Part shown: positions 1 through 6,657 of the stretch, one piece after another | Numbering within the stretch: the first letter of the stretch is position 1 | Layout: each line of letters begins with the position of its first letter | Assembly (NCBI GenBank): GCA_021780585.1 | Contig: JAJXYM010000427.1 | Coordinates: forward strand, 1-20,209 | DNA: 20,209 nucleotides | From: Deltaproteobacteria bacterium | GTDB taxonomy: Bacteria > Desulfobacterota > Binatia > Binatales > Binataceae | Direction: 5' to 3' | The notes under the pieces: generated by a model | Told to the model about the DNA's origin: nothing | Seen by the model: only the letters and a program-made list of their open reading frames with translations | Database searches by the model: none | Position numbers and translations under genes: made by a program

Positions 1-514
1 CGACCGCGATCAGCCCAAGCCGCGCGAGCAGCGCCGCCAGACCGGCAACGCCGTGATCGTTTCGGGCGTCGGCGACATGCTGGTGCGCTTCGCGCGCTGT
101 TGCAATCCCCTGCCGGGCGAGGCGATTACCGGCTTTATCACGCGCGGCCGCGGCGTCACCGTGCATCTCGCCGGATGTCCGCACGCGCTCGCGACCGATC
201 CGCAGCGCCGCGTGCCGGTGGTGTGGAAAGCCGACGAGGCGACGCCGCGCCCGATTCGGCTCGAAGTGCTGTGCGTCGATCAGCCGGGATTGCTCGCCGC
301 GATGTCGAAAGCGATCGCGTCGGCGGGCGTCAATATCTCGACCGCCGAGGTCAAGACCACCGGCGTCGACGGGCGCGCGCTCTCGCTGTTCGAGCTGCAC
401 GTCACCAACGCGGCGCAACTCAATAATCTGATGCATTCGATCGCGGCGATCGACGGCGTGATGCGGGTCTCGCGGCTGGGTTTGCGCAACGGCGCCACGC
501 GCCATCGGCTGTAG
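1..514 (+). CDS. rel: Rel/SpoT-family (p)ppGpp synthetase/hydrolase, C-terminal part
   Basis: Only the regulatory C-terminus is present; the frame is open from base 2 and ends at TAG 512-514, so the first Met/Val codons inside the window are not true starts. The residues RFARCCNPLPGEAITGFITR followed by GRGVTVH and a later Cys-Pro-His match the conserved cysteine-containing domain of long RelA/SpoT homologues, which contacts the ribosome. The last ~75 residues (PIRLEVLCVDQPGLLAAMSKAI onward in fragments) form an ACT domain, with the usual D-x-x-G-L-L turn. The family makes and breaks the alarmone (p)ppGpp during starvation; the catalytic HD and synthetase domains lie upstream of the window, so whether it is bifunctional cannot be judged. 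ridA follows on the same strand, as is common for rel loci. Confidence 0.93.
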   Translation, partial: DRDQPKPREQRRQTGNAVIVSGVGDMLVRFARCCNPLPGEAITGFITRGRGVTVHLAGCPHALATDPQRRVPVVWKADEATPRPIRLEVLCVDQPGLLAAMSKAIASAGVNISTAEVKTTGVDGRALSLFELHVTNAAQLNNLMHSIAAIDGVMRVSRLGLRNGATRHRL

Positions 515-530
515 CAATCCGCGTGAGGGC

Positions 531-569
531 GGCGCCGCGCGCCGCTCGCGCATCCCGCGGCGCGGCGCC
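531..569. repeat. GC-rich inverted repeat between rel and ridA
   Basis: A perfect 10-base inverted repeat, GGCGCCGCGC at 531-540 and GCGCGGCGCC at 560-569, with a 19-base spacer, lies just after the rel stop. It could fold into a strong hairpin, but no T-run follows, so it is not a standard intrinsic terminator. It may be an attenuating hairpin or simply a by-product of high GC. Confidence 0.35.
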
Positions 570-612
570 TCGAACTTGTCATCCGTAGCGGAATCGGCGT
601 ATCGGAACCACG

Positions 613-1005
613 ATGAACAAAGCGATTGAAACCAGGTTGGCGCCCGCCGCGATCGGACCCTATTCGCAGGCGATCGACGACGGCGAAGCGGTTTATTGCG
701 CGGGTCAGATTGGCCTCGATCCGGCCACCGGCCGGTTGGTCGAGGGCGGAATCGAAGCCGAAACGCGGCGCGCGCTGGAAAATCTCCGCGCCGTGCTCGA
801 CGCCGCCGGACTCGGCCTCGACGCGATCGTGAAGACCACCGTGTTCGTCGTCGATCTCGCCGATTTCGAAGTGGTCAACCGAATCTACGGCGAGCACTTC
901 AATCCGCCCTACCCGGCGCGATCGACGGTGCAGGCGGCCGCGCTGCCGCGCCGTGCGCGCGTCGAGATTGAAGCGATCGCGCGCCGCCCGCGCCGGGCGC
1001 GATAG
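613..1005 (+). CDS. ridA: RidA family enamine/imine deaminase
   Basis: The 130-residue product has the family length and landmarks: GPYSQAI near residue 15, the CAGQIGLDP strand near 29, ARSTVQAAALP with the substrate-carboxylate arginine at about residue 103, and ARVEIEAIA with the catalytic-site glutamate at about 120 (compare Arg105 and Glu120 of E. coli RidA). Known members hydrolyse reactive 2-aminoacrylate and related enamines released by PLP enzymes, giving ketoacids and ammonia, in the cytoplasm. The ATG at 613 has a GGAA just upstream. It lies 98 bases after rel on the same strand and converges with the DUF3565 gene, 25 bases away. The tail is arginine-rich (RRPRRAR). The family assignment is firm; the physiological substrate is not visible. 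Confidence 0.94.
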   Translation: MNKAIETRLAPAAIGPYSQAIDDGEAVYCAGQIGLDPATGRLVEGGIEAETRRALENLRAVLDAAGLGLDAIVKTTVFVVDLADFEVVNRIYGEHFNPPYPARSTVQAAALPRRARVEIEAIARRPRRAR

Positions 1006-1030
1006 CAGTCCGCATCCCGGCTCGCGCCGA

Positions 1031-1225
1031 TTACGCGGCGGCTTCGTCGCAGCGCTTGCACTCGAGTTCAGCGCCGAGACGCGCTCGCCGGCCCTCCCCG
1101 GTCGTCACCCACGGACGCATCTGGAACGGCGGCCGATGACGCACGTGCTGGGTATGGCCGCAGGCGAGATCGGCCACCCAGTCGCCAACTTCGTCCCGAT
1201 GGAATCCGACGATCGCGCGCTTCAT
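1031..1225 (-). CDS. DUF3565 family small protein
   Basis: A 64-residue protein beginning MKRAIVGFHRDEVGDWVADL, followed by a CGH..HVRHRPPF segment, RPWVTTGEGR and a closing CKRCD. This order is that of the DUF3565 family as I recall it. The paired Cys/His positions (Cys-Gly-His...His, Cys-x-x-Cys) look able to bind a metal ion. No function is established. No good Shine-Dalgarno precedes the ATG at 1225, but the first residues match the family N-terminus, so the start is likely right. It reads towards ridA; upstream lies a repeat-bearing spacer. Confidence 0.8.
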   Translation of the reverse strand: MKRAIVGFHRDEVGDWVADLACGHTQHVRHRPPFQMRPWVTTGEGRRARLGAELECKRCDEAAA

Positions 1226-1272
1226 CGTGAAGTTACGGCGGAACCGCGAGCTCTCCGTATCAAGGCTCGGAA

Positions 1273-1297
1273 CCCTTCACTGCGTTCAGCGTGACAT
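1273..1297. repeat. Degenerate half-copy of the 1367-1427 repeat
   Basis: The string CCTTCACTGCG followed by TTCAGCGTGACAT resembles the right arm of the palindromic repeat ~100 bases further on (TTCACTGCG...TTCAGAATGACA), with about ten bases missing. It reads as a shortened or decayed copy. Confidence 0.4.
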
Positions 1298-1366
1298 GAT
1301 TGAGCGCGCCTGACCCGACCGATCATTACCCAACCGCTCTCGTCGTCATTCGGCGCATTCTTCTGG

Positions 1367-1427
1367 TCATTCTGAGCGCGGCGAAGAATCCCGGGATTCT
1401 TCACTGCGCGGACTCCGTTCAGAATGA
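1367..1427. repeat. Palindromic intergenic repeat ('CHSERSEE' type)
   Basis: An imperfect inverted repeat. The centre is a perfect 20-base palindrome at 1383-1402 (GAAGAATCCC and its complement), and the outer arms are TCATTCTGA at 1367-1375 and TCAGAATGA at 1419-1427. Translated, it gives CHSERS-, SEES- and RRAQNDQ-like peptides, which are a familiar source of spurious ORFs in genomes of uncultured bacteria. It lies between the DUF3565 and maiA genes. It is probably a dispersed REP-like element; copy number cannot be seen here. Confidence 0.7.
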
Positions 1428-1451
1428 CAATCTGACTTGTGCAGAGCTTCC

Positions 1452-2093
1452 TTAGCGGGGCGCGTCAGGTTGCGCCTCGGGCCGCGCCGCGATAAACGCC
1501 GGATGAGCGACGCAGGCCTGCTCGATCCGCAGGATCGTCGGGAACTCCGCCATCTCGAGCTTGACCCGATGGGCGTTGTAGACCTGCGGCAGCAGCACCA
1601 CGTCCGCCAGCGTCGGCGCGTCGCCATGACAGAAGCGGCCGGTCTCGGGCGAATTCGCCAGCAGCTTTTCGATCGCGCCGAAGCCCACATTGACCCAGTG
1701 CGCCATCCATTCCATGCGCTGCGCCTCGCTCGCCCCGTAAGTCTTGGCCAGATAGCCCGACACGCGTAGATTTCCCACCGCATGGATTTCGCACGCGACC
1801 GCAAGCGCGATCGCCCGCACGCGCGCGCGCCCCGCCGGATCGCGCGGCAACAGCGGCGGCCGCGGATGCGTTTCGTCGAGATACTCGCAGATCGCGATCG
1901 ACTGCGTGATCAGCTTGCCGCCGTCCTCGAGCGTCGGCACGACGCCCTGCGGATTCACCGCGAGATAGGCCGGCGAAGCCGATTCGCCGGTCGCCAGATT
2001 CACGCTCACGTATTCGTACGGAACGCCCTTCAGCGCGAGCGCGATTCGCGCCCGATAGCTCGCCGACGATCGCCAGTAATTGTACAGTTTCAT
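1452..2093 (-). CDS. maiA: Maleylacetoacetate isomerase (zeta-class GST)
   Basis: The 213-residue product starts MKLYNYWRSSASYRARIALA, with the SSxSYR glutathione-site motif of zeta-class glutathione transferases. It continues with NPQGVVPTLEDGG and QSIAICEYLDE in the thioredoxin-like domain (residues ~1-80) and an all-helical C-terminal domain. The enzyme isomerises 4-maleylacetoacetate to 4-fumarylacetoacetate using glutathione, the step after homogentisate dioxygenase. I chose the ATG at 2093 because it opens the family motif and has GGGAGG upstream; a longer reading would run into hmgA. It starts 20 bases after the hmgA stop, so the two are surely co-transcribed. Fumarylacetoacetase, the last step, is not in the window. 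Confidence 0.93.
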   Translation of the reverse strand: MKLYNYWRSSASYRARIALALKGVPYEYVSVNLATGESASPAYLAVNPQGVVPTLEDGGKLITQSIAICEYLDETHPRPPLLPRDPAGRARVRAIALAVACEIHAVGNLRVSGYLAKTYGASEAQRMEWMAHWVNVGFGAIEKLLANSPETGRFCHGDAPTLADVVLLPQVYNAHRVKLEMAEFPTILRIEQACVAHPAFIAARPEAQPDAPR

Positions 2094-2113
2094 CGCGCCT
2101 CCCGGCTCCTCGC

Positions 2114-3241
2114 TCAACCCTTGACCTTCCACGCGTCGACGTAGCTCAAATCCTCGACCGTCTCCGCCTCGGCCGCGACCTCGACCGGATCGCGCGTGTC
2201 GATATAGACCGCGACCTCGTCGGTTTCCGTGCGCGCCCGCTTCGCGCCGATCGCGAACGCCTTGGGCTGCGGCCCGTGCGGAAAGCCCGACGGATGCAGA
2301 CTCAGCATCCCGGGACCGAAATTGTCGCGGCTGAAGAACTGCCCGCGATGGAGAAAAATGATCTCGTCGATATCGTCGTCATTATGGAAATATGGAACCT
2401 TCAACGCGCCCGGATCGGATTCGATCGGCCGCGGCGCGAAGGTCCCGACCATGAAGCGCTCGGCGAGAAAGTTGACGTGCGCCGACGGCGGGATATGGTA
2501 GCGCGCGCTCACGATCGGCCGGATATCGCGCCAGTTCAGCTTCACCGGCACGAGGTCGCCGTGCCATCCGAGCGCGTCCAGCGGATTGAACGGATAGCTG
2601 ACCGTGCTCAGCCGGTCGCGCTTCTTGATCACGATCCGCCAGGGCTGCTCGGTCTGCTGCGCGCGAAACGCCTGATCGATCTTCGGCGTGTCGAGCACGT
2701 GCGGATCGAATATTGCGTGATGGCCGACGATACCCTTTTCGGGTAGCTGGTAGGCGTCGCCGGTCGCCTCGATCAGCAGCGCCGCAAGCGGGGCCGACGG
2801 CTCGATCCGCCACGCCGTACCGCGCGGCAGCACGATATAGTCGCCGTCGCGAAACGTCATGCGCCCGTAATCGCAAAAGAGCGCGCCCGCGCCCTCGTGA
2901 ACGAAGATCAATTCGTCGCCGTCGCCGTTGCGCGCCAGATGGTCCATCGCCGCCGCGCAGCGCCAGAAGCGCAGCCGCATATGCGCGTTGCCGAGCACGG
3001 GAGCCGCGCCCCACGGCGATCCGGCCGTCGCCGCGAGCTTCGCCATATCGAACGCGCGCGGCCGAAGCGGCCCCTCCCAACTCGTCCACGCGGTCGGGGG
3101 ATGGCGATGGAGCATGTCGGTGGCGGGACCGGAAAATCCCTCGCGGCCGAGTTCGCGCTCGTACGCGCCCTCGGGTAAATCGCAATGCGCCTGGCGGGTC
3201 GTCTGACCCTCGGCGAGCGGGATGCGGATCCATTTTCTCAT
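2114..3241 (-). CDS. hmgA: Homogentisate 1,2-dioxygenase (short form)
   Basis: A 375-residue cupin-type iron dioxygenase. Near residues 283-293 it has VPYFH...DE, and near 315-325 LHPSGFPHGPQ. These correspond to the ligand regions of human HGD (His335, Glu341 and His371), giving His286, Glu293 and His322 here. The enzyme opens the homogentisate ring with O2 to give 4-maleylacetoacetate, the substrate of the neighbouring maiA product. The start at 3241 (MRKWIRIPLAEG) is supported by GGAGG 9 bases upstream; the frame runs open further 5' without family-like sequence. It is about 60 residues shorter than classical HGD (~430-440), and the ligand spacing His-x6-Glu is one residue longer than the human His-x5-Glu. 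Similar short proteins occur in other phyla as I recall. The maiA pairing supports the function. Confidence 0.87.
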   Translation of the reverse strand: MRKWIRIPLAEGQTTRQAHCDLPEGAYERELGREGFSGPATDMLHRHPPTAWTSWEGPLRPRAFDMAKLAATAGSPWGAAPVLGNAHMRLRFWRCAAAMDHLARNGDGDELIFVHEGAGALFCDYGRMTFRDGDYIVLPRGTAWRIEPSAPLAALLIEATGDAYQLPEKGIVGHHAIFDPHVLDTPKIDQAFRAQQTEQPWRIVIKKRDRLSTVSYPFNPLDALGWHGDLVPVKLNWRDIRPIVSARYHIPPSAHVNFLAERFMVGTFAPRPIESDPGALKVPYFHNDDDIDEIIFLHRGQFFSRDNFGPGMLSLHPSGFPHGPQPKAFAIGAKRARTETDEVAVYIDTRDPVEVAAEAETVEDLSYVDAWKVKG

Positions 3242-3275
3242 CGCGCAATCCTCCCTGGCGTCGATCGATGCGCCG

Positions 3276-3306
3276 AGTATAACTCCGCCGCCGCCGGCCG
3301 CCGCAA
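3276..3306 (-). promoter_or_regulatory. Candidate promoter for hmgA-maiA
   Basis: On the minus strand TATACT (3281-3276) matches the -10 consensus at five of six bases. TTGCGG (3306-3301) is a weak -35 with a 19-base spacer, slightly long. Transcription would begin near 3269, leaving a leader of about 28 bases that contains the GGAGG site of hmgA. It sits in the 184-base divergent gap to the antiporter gene. Confidence 0.35.
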
Positions 3307-3425
3307 CCTCCGCGATCGCCGCGTCCGGCGCCCCACGTTGACCCCGACCGCGGGGCCGGTTAGCGTCGATCGCGCGGGGCCGGCCGGCCTTCGCGCCATC
3401 TTTCACCGCTCCCCGCGGACATTGC

Positions 3426-5561
3426 ATGAGTCATTTGAATGAATCCCAGGTTTTGCATTTCCTGATCCAGTTCACTCTGCTCTTCGTCACCGCGCGCGCC
3501 CTCGCCGACGTGATGAAGCGTCTTGGCCAGGCGACTGTGATCGGCGAACTGCTCGCCGGCATCCTGCTCGGCCCGACCCTGCTGGGCCATTTTGCCCCAG
3601 CGATACATCGCCTGATCTTCCCGCCCGACGCAATCGTCAACCATTTGATCGACGGCGTCGCGTGGCTCGGCGTGATCATGCTGTTGCTGATGACGGGCCT
3701 CGAAACCGATCTCGACCTGCTCAAACGGTCCGGCCGCGGCGCGCTCCCGATCTCCGCGCTCGGCGTCGTCGTGCCCGGACTAACCGGCTTCGCGCTCGGA
3801 TGGACGCTGCCGGCCGTCTACCTGGCGCATCCGGACCAACGCCTGCTCTTCAGCCTTTTTATGGCGGTCGCGATGGCGATTTCGGCGGTTCCGGTGATCG
3901 CCAAAATCCTCATGGACCTCGATTTGATGCGCCGCGACCTCGGCATGACCATCCTCGCCGCGGGGATTATCGACGACACGCTCGGATGGATCGCGCTGTC
4001 GATCGTCGCCGGACTGGCGACCCGCGGCGCGATCGAATTGCGCTCGCTCGGCGCGATCGTGCTCGCAATCATTATCTTCATAGCCTTCTGCTACTACGTC
4101 GGCGGTGTGCTGGTGCTGCGCCTGATGCGCTGGGTGGACGATCACGCGATGGCCGAACATGCCGGGATGAGCGCGCTGGTCGGGGTCGCGATGGTCTGCG
4201 CGATCGTCACCCAGGCAATCGGAATTCACGCGGTCTTCGGCGCCTTTATCGCCGGCGTGATGATCGGACGGTCGGCGCGGCTCCATCGGCTCGACCGCAC
4301 CGATCTCGAAGCCGCCACGGTCGGGGTTTTCGCGCCGGTCTTTTTCGGTTACTCCGGCCTCAAGGCCGATTTCTTCGCCATCCATCAAATCTGGATCGCC
4401 GGCGCCGTGCTCGCGATCGCGATTGCCGGCAAGCTGGTCGGATGCGTCGCCGGGGCGCGGCTGCACGGCCTCGGATGGCGGGAATCGCTCGCGGTCGCGA
4501 TCGGGATGGACGCGCGCGGCGGCATGGGCATCATCGTCGGGCTGATCGGATTGAATCTCGGCGTACTCGGCCAGGAGATGTACGCGATCATTATCATGGT
4601 CGCGATCGTCACCTCGTTGATCACTCCTCCGTTGCTGGCCTGGATGCTCGTAGGACTCGAACCCGGCCCCGCGGAGACCGAGCGGATGGAGCGGGAAAAG
4701 CTGCTCGCCCGCCTGCCTTTCAGCAAGGCCGGCGCGAAGCTGCTGGTGCTGAGCGGCGGCGGTCCACATGCGCAACTTGCCACCCATCTCGCGGCCGTCC
4801 TCGGCAACCACCCCGACGCCAGCGTCACGATCTTCCGGGCCAGCGCGGCCGCGTCGGCCGGAGCGGCAAGCCTACCCGACGACGACGTTACGAAAAATCT
4901 CGCCGTGCTCAGATCGATCGCCGAGCGGAGCGGGGCGCGTAATGTGATCGATCGCGTCGGCGTGGCCGAAACCGTCGCCGAAGCGATTCTGAAGGAGAGC
5001 GAACGCGGCTACGACGCGATTTTCGCCGGCGCCTCGCAACGCGGCGGCGACGACGCGCTGGGCGGCGAAATCCTGCATGAGATCGTCGCTAAAGCCCGTG
5101 CGCCGGTCGTGATCGTGCGCAACGCCGGCGCGCCGATTCCGCTGCGCCGCGTACTCGCGCCCACCACCGGCGCGCCCTTCTCGCGTCTCGGCGCGAACCT
5201 CGCAATGCTGTACGCGCACGCCACCGGAGCCGCGATGACCGCGCTCTACGTCAGCGAGGCGCCATTCTCGATGCGGAATATTTACCGGCGCCGCGAACCC
5301 GCCGCCAACGGCGGGCCGATCGCCGAGGAGATCCGCAAACTCGGCGAACCGCTCGGCGTTGCAATCAAAGCCCGCGTCGAAACCGGCGGCCGTCCCGAAA
5401 ACGTCATCCTCAACGCCGCCGGCCGCGACGCCTGCGACCTGCTCGTGATGGGCGTGCTGTACCGGCCGTCAAATGGCCGCCTCGACTTCGGTCCCAAGGT
5501 CGATCAAATCCTGCGCAATGTGCGATGCGCCGTCGCCGTCGCCGTCACGCCCGAGGCCTAG
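3426..5561 (+). CDS. CPA2-family cation/proton antiporter with two C-terminal Usp-like domains
   Basis: A 711-residue protein. Residues ~1-415 form a Na+/H+-exchanger-type membrane domain with about 12 hydrophobic segments, the ELLAGILLGPTLLG motif at 41-54, LMTGLETDLDLL at 89-99 and the buried Asp-Asp pair of IIDDTLGW at 183-184, which is the expected ion/proton site of CPA2 exchangers. Residues ~430-560 and ~570-711 are two soluble universal-stress-protein-like alpha/beta domains; each carries a hydrophobic strand of the VVIVRN / LLVMGVLYRPS kind. Related proteins exchange Na+ or K+ for protons at the inner membrane, and such tails may sense nucleotides. The ion is not predictable. The start ATG at 3426 opens the first membrane helix region. 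It is divergent from hmgA and its TAG overlaps the end of a decayed gene on the other strand. Confidence 0.88.
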   Translation: MSHLNESQVLHFLIQFTLLFVTARALADVMKRLGQATVIGELLAGILLGPTLLGHFAPAIHRLIFPPDAIVNHLIDGVAWLGVIMLLLMTGLETDLDLLKRSGRGALPISALGVVVPGLTGFALGWTLPAVYLAHPDQRLLFSLFMAVAMAISAVPVIAKILMDLDLMRRDLGMTILAAGIIDDTLGWIALSIVAGLATRGAIELRSLGAIVLAIIIFIAFCYYVGGVLVLRLMRWVDDHAMAEHAGMSALVGVAMVCAIVTQAIGIHAVFGAFIAGVMIGRSARLHRLDRTDLEAATVGVFAPVFFGYSGLKADFFAIHQIWIAGAVLAIAIAGKLVGCVAGARLHGLGWRESLAVAIGMDARGGMGIIVGLIGLNLGVLGQEMYAIIIMVAIVTSLITPPLLAWMLVGLEPGPAETERMEREKLLARLPFSKAGAKLLVLSGGGPHAQLATHLAAVLGNHPDASVTIFRASAAASAGAASLPDDDVTKNLAVLRSIAERSGARNVIDRVGVAETVAEAILKESERGYDAIFAGASQRGGDDALGGEILHEIVAKARAPVVIVRNAGAPIPLRRVLAPTTGAPFSRLGANLAMLYAHATGAAMTALYVSEAPFSMRNIYRRREPAANGGPIAEEIRKLGEPLGVAIKARVETGGRPENVILNAAGRDACDLLVMGVLYRPSNGRLDFGPKVDQILRNVRCAVAVAVTPEA

Positions 5562-5985
5562 TGGCCCACCCCGGACGGCTTCACCGACTGCGCGACCGAA
5601 TTGTCCGTCACCGCTAGCGAACCCTTGACCGGCCGCGACGTTGACGAGGCTCGCCGTCGCCGAACCGCCGCCGGGCGCCAGCCTGGTCGTGCCGGCGATA
5701 CAGGCGTCGCCGTTCTCGTCGACAGCGATCGCCGATGGCGTGTCGCAGCTACCGTTGTTGTAGCCGGAGCCGCCGATAACGGTGGAATAAAGCAACGTGC
5801 CCGAAGGCGAAAATTTACTTACGAATCCGTTGTAAACGTAATGACCGAGAATCTTGCGCGCGTTTTGCCGGGCGTTAGCGCTGATCGGAAAATCCCGCGC
5901 CGCGGCCCATCCGTAACGTAAACGTTGTTTTGCGCCTCGTTCGCGACGCCCTCAGCGGCGTCATTTCGGATCGAGTCCTCCAGAC
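5558..5985 (-). pseudogene. Remnant of an SBBP-repeat (beta-propeller) protein gene
   Basis: Three minus-strand frames join into one SBBP-like reading: DSIRNDAAEGVANEAQNNVYVT, broken here into frame 1, continues in frame 2 as GWAAARDFPISANA then VSKFSPSGTLLYSTVIGGSG, then AIAVDENGDACIAGTT, and possibly in frame 3 as GSLAVTDNSVAQSVKPSG to a TAG at 5558. Frameshifts lie near 5910 and, less surely, near 5620-5640. Phrases such as YVTG-x-x-x-x-x-DFP and LLYST-x-IGG-x-G are hallmarks of seven-bladed propeller (SBBP) repeats in large secreted proteins. No start codon or 5' part remains, because the reading begins directly after the fmdB stop. It is therefore a truncated, frame-broken fragment, unless assembly errors created the shifts. 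Confidence 0.7.
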
Positions 5986-6225
5986 TCAGCGGCAGCCGCA
6001 TCCGCCGCCGCAGCAGCCTCCGCCGCCACGCATCATGGGGCCGGCTGCCGCGCCAAGCGCCGGGCTGTCGCCGCCCGAAACGCGGGCCGACGCAAACACC
6101 GACATCTCGCGGCTCAGCCGCCCGCCATGACAGGCGGGGCACTCGGCGTCCTCGTCATGGCCGGGACGCACCAGGGTTTCGAACGATCGGTCGCAGTCGT
6201 CGCAATGAAATTCGTAAATTGGCAT
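5986..6225 (-). CDS. FmdB family zinc-ribbon protein
   Basis: The 79-residue product begins MPIYEFHCDDCDRSFETLV, followed by CPACHGG, the CxxC...CxxC zinc ribbon that defines the FmdB / CxxC_CxxC_SSSS family. The middle is low-complexity and the C-terminus is Gly/Cys-rich (GGGGCCGGGCGCR), a common tail in the family that may bind further metal. The original FmdB was proposed to regulate formamide/acetamide amidase genes, but for most members the role is unknown. AGAGGT sits 7 bases before the ATG. It is the last gene of the minus-strand run, 25 bases after the epimerase, and is followed by the SBBP remnant. Confidence 0.9.
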   Translation of the reverse strand: MPIYEFHCDDCDRSFETLVRPGHDEDAECPACHGGRLSREMSVFASARVSGGDSPALGAAAGPMMRGGGGCCGGGCGCR

Positions 6226-6250
6226 CGTGGTTGACCTCTGGGCCGCGCGG

Positions 6251-6655
6251 TTATTCCTCGAACGGCTGTGCGTATTCGACCAGCACCCCGCGTGTGGCCT
6301 TGGGATGGAGAAAGCAGATCATGCCGGCGAGGCCCGGGCGCGGCTTTCGATCGATCACCTGGACGCCTTTGGCGATCGCCGCATCGAGCTCGCGCGCGAC
6401 GTCGTCGCTTTCAAAGCACACGTGATGCAATCCGCCGCCGCGGCGGGCGAGGAATTTGCCCACGCCGTTGTCGGGACTGAGGGGTTCGAGCAATTCGATT
6501 TCGGTTTCGCCGGCCTGAAGCAGAGCGGCCTTCACGCCCTGGTCGGCGATCGTTTGGGTTTTCGTCAGATGGAGACCGAGCAGGTCGCGCCAGAAGCGCA
6601 TCGCCTGATCCAGATCCGGCACGACCACGCCCACGTGATGGATTTTTTTCAGCAT
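6251..6655 (-). CDS. mce: Methylmalonyl-CoA epimerase
   Basis: A 134-residue single vicinal-oxygen-chelate protein: KIHHVGVVVPDLDQAMRFW at the start, IELLEPL at 53-59, GLHHVCFESDD at 75-85 and GVLVEYAQP at the end. The expected metal ligands are His7, Glu54 (Gln in the Propionibacterium enzyme), His78 and Glu127. The family interconverts (2R)- and (2S)-methylmalonyl-CoA, joining propionyl-CoA carboxylase to the mutase. The ATG at 6655 begins 2 bases after the TGA of the TPR gene, with GGAAGG upstream, so translation is probably coupled; a longer reading into the TPR gene lacks family sequence. No mutase or carboxylase is in the window, so related VOC activities cannot be fully excluded. Confidence 0.88.
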   Translation of the reverse strand: MLKKIHHVGVVVPDLDQAMRFWRDLLGLHLTKTQTIADQGVKAALLQAGETEIELLEPLSPDNGVGKFLARRGGGLHHVCFESDDVARELDAAIAKGVQVIDRKPRPGLAGMICFLHPKATRGVLVEYAQPFEE

Positions 6656-6657
6656 CG

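Noticed and set aside
1222..1404. 60-codon minus-strand ORF
   Set aside because: Its translation (RRAQNDQ, CHAERSEGF) is the reading of the intergenic palindromic repeat, not a protein gene.
3780..4811. 343-codon minus-strand ORF opposite the antiporter gene
   Set aside because: Antisense shadow in high-GC DNA; its Asp/Arg/His-rich translation has no family pattern, while the plus strand is a clear transporter.
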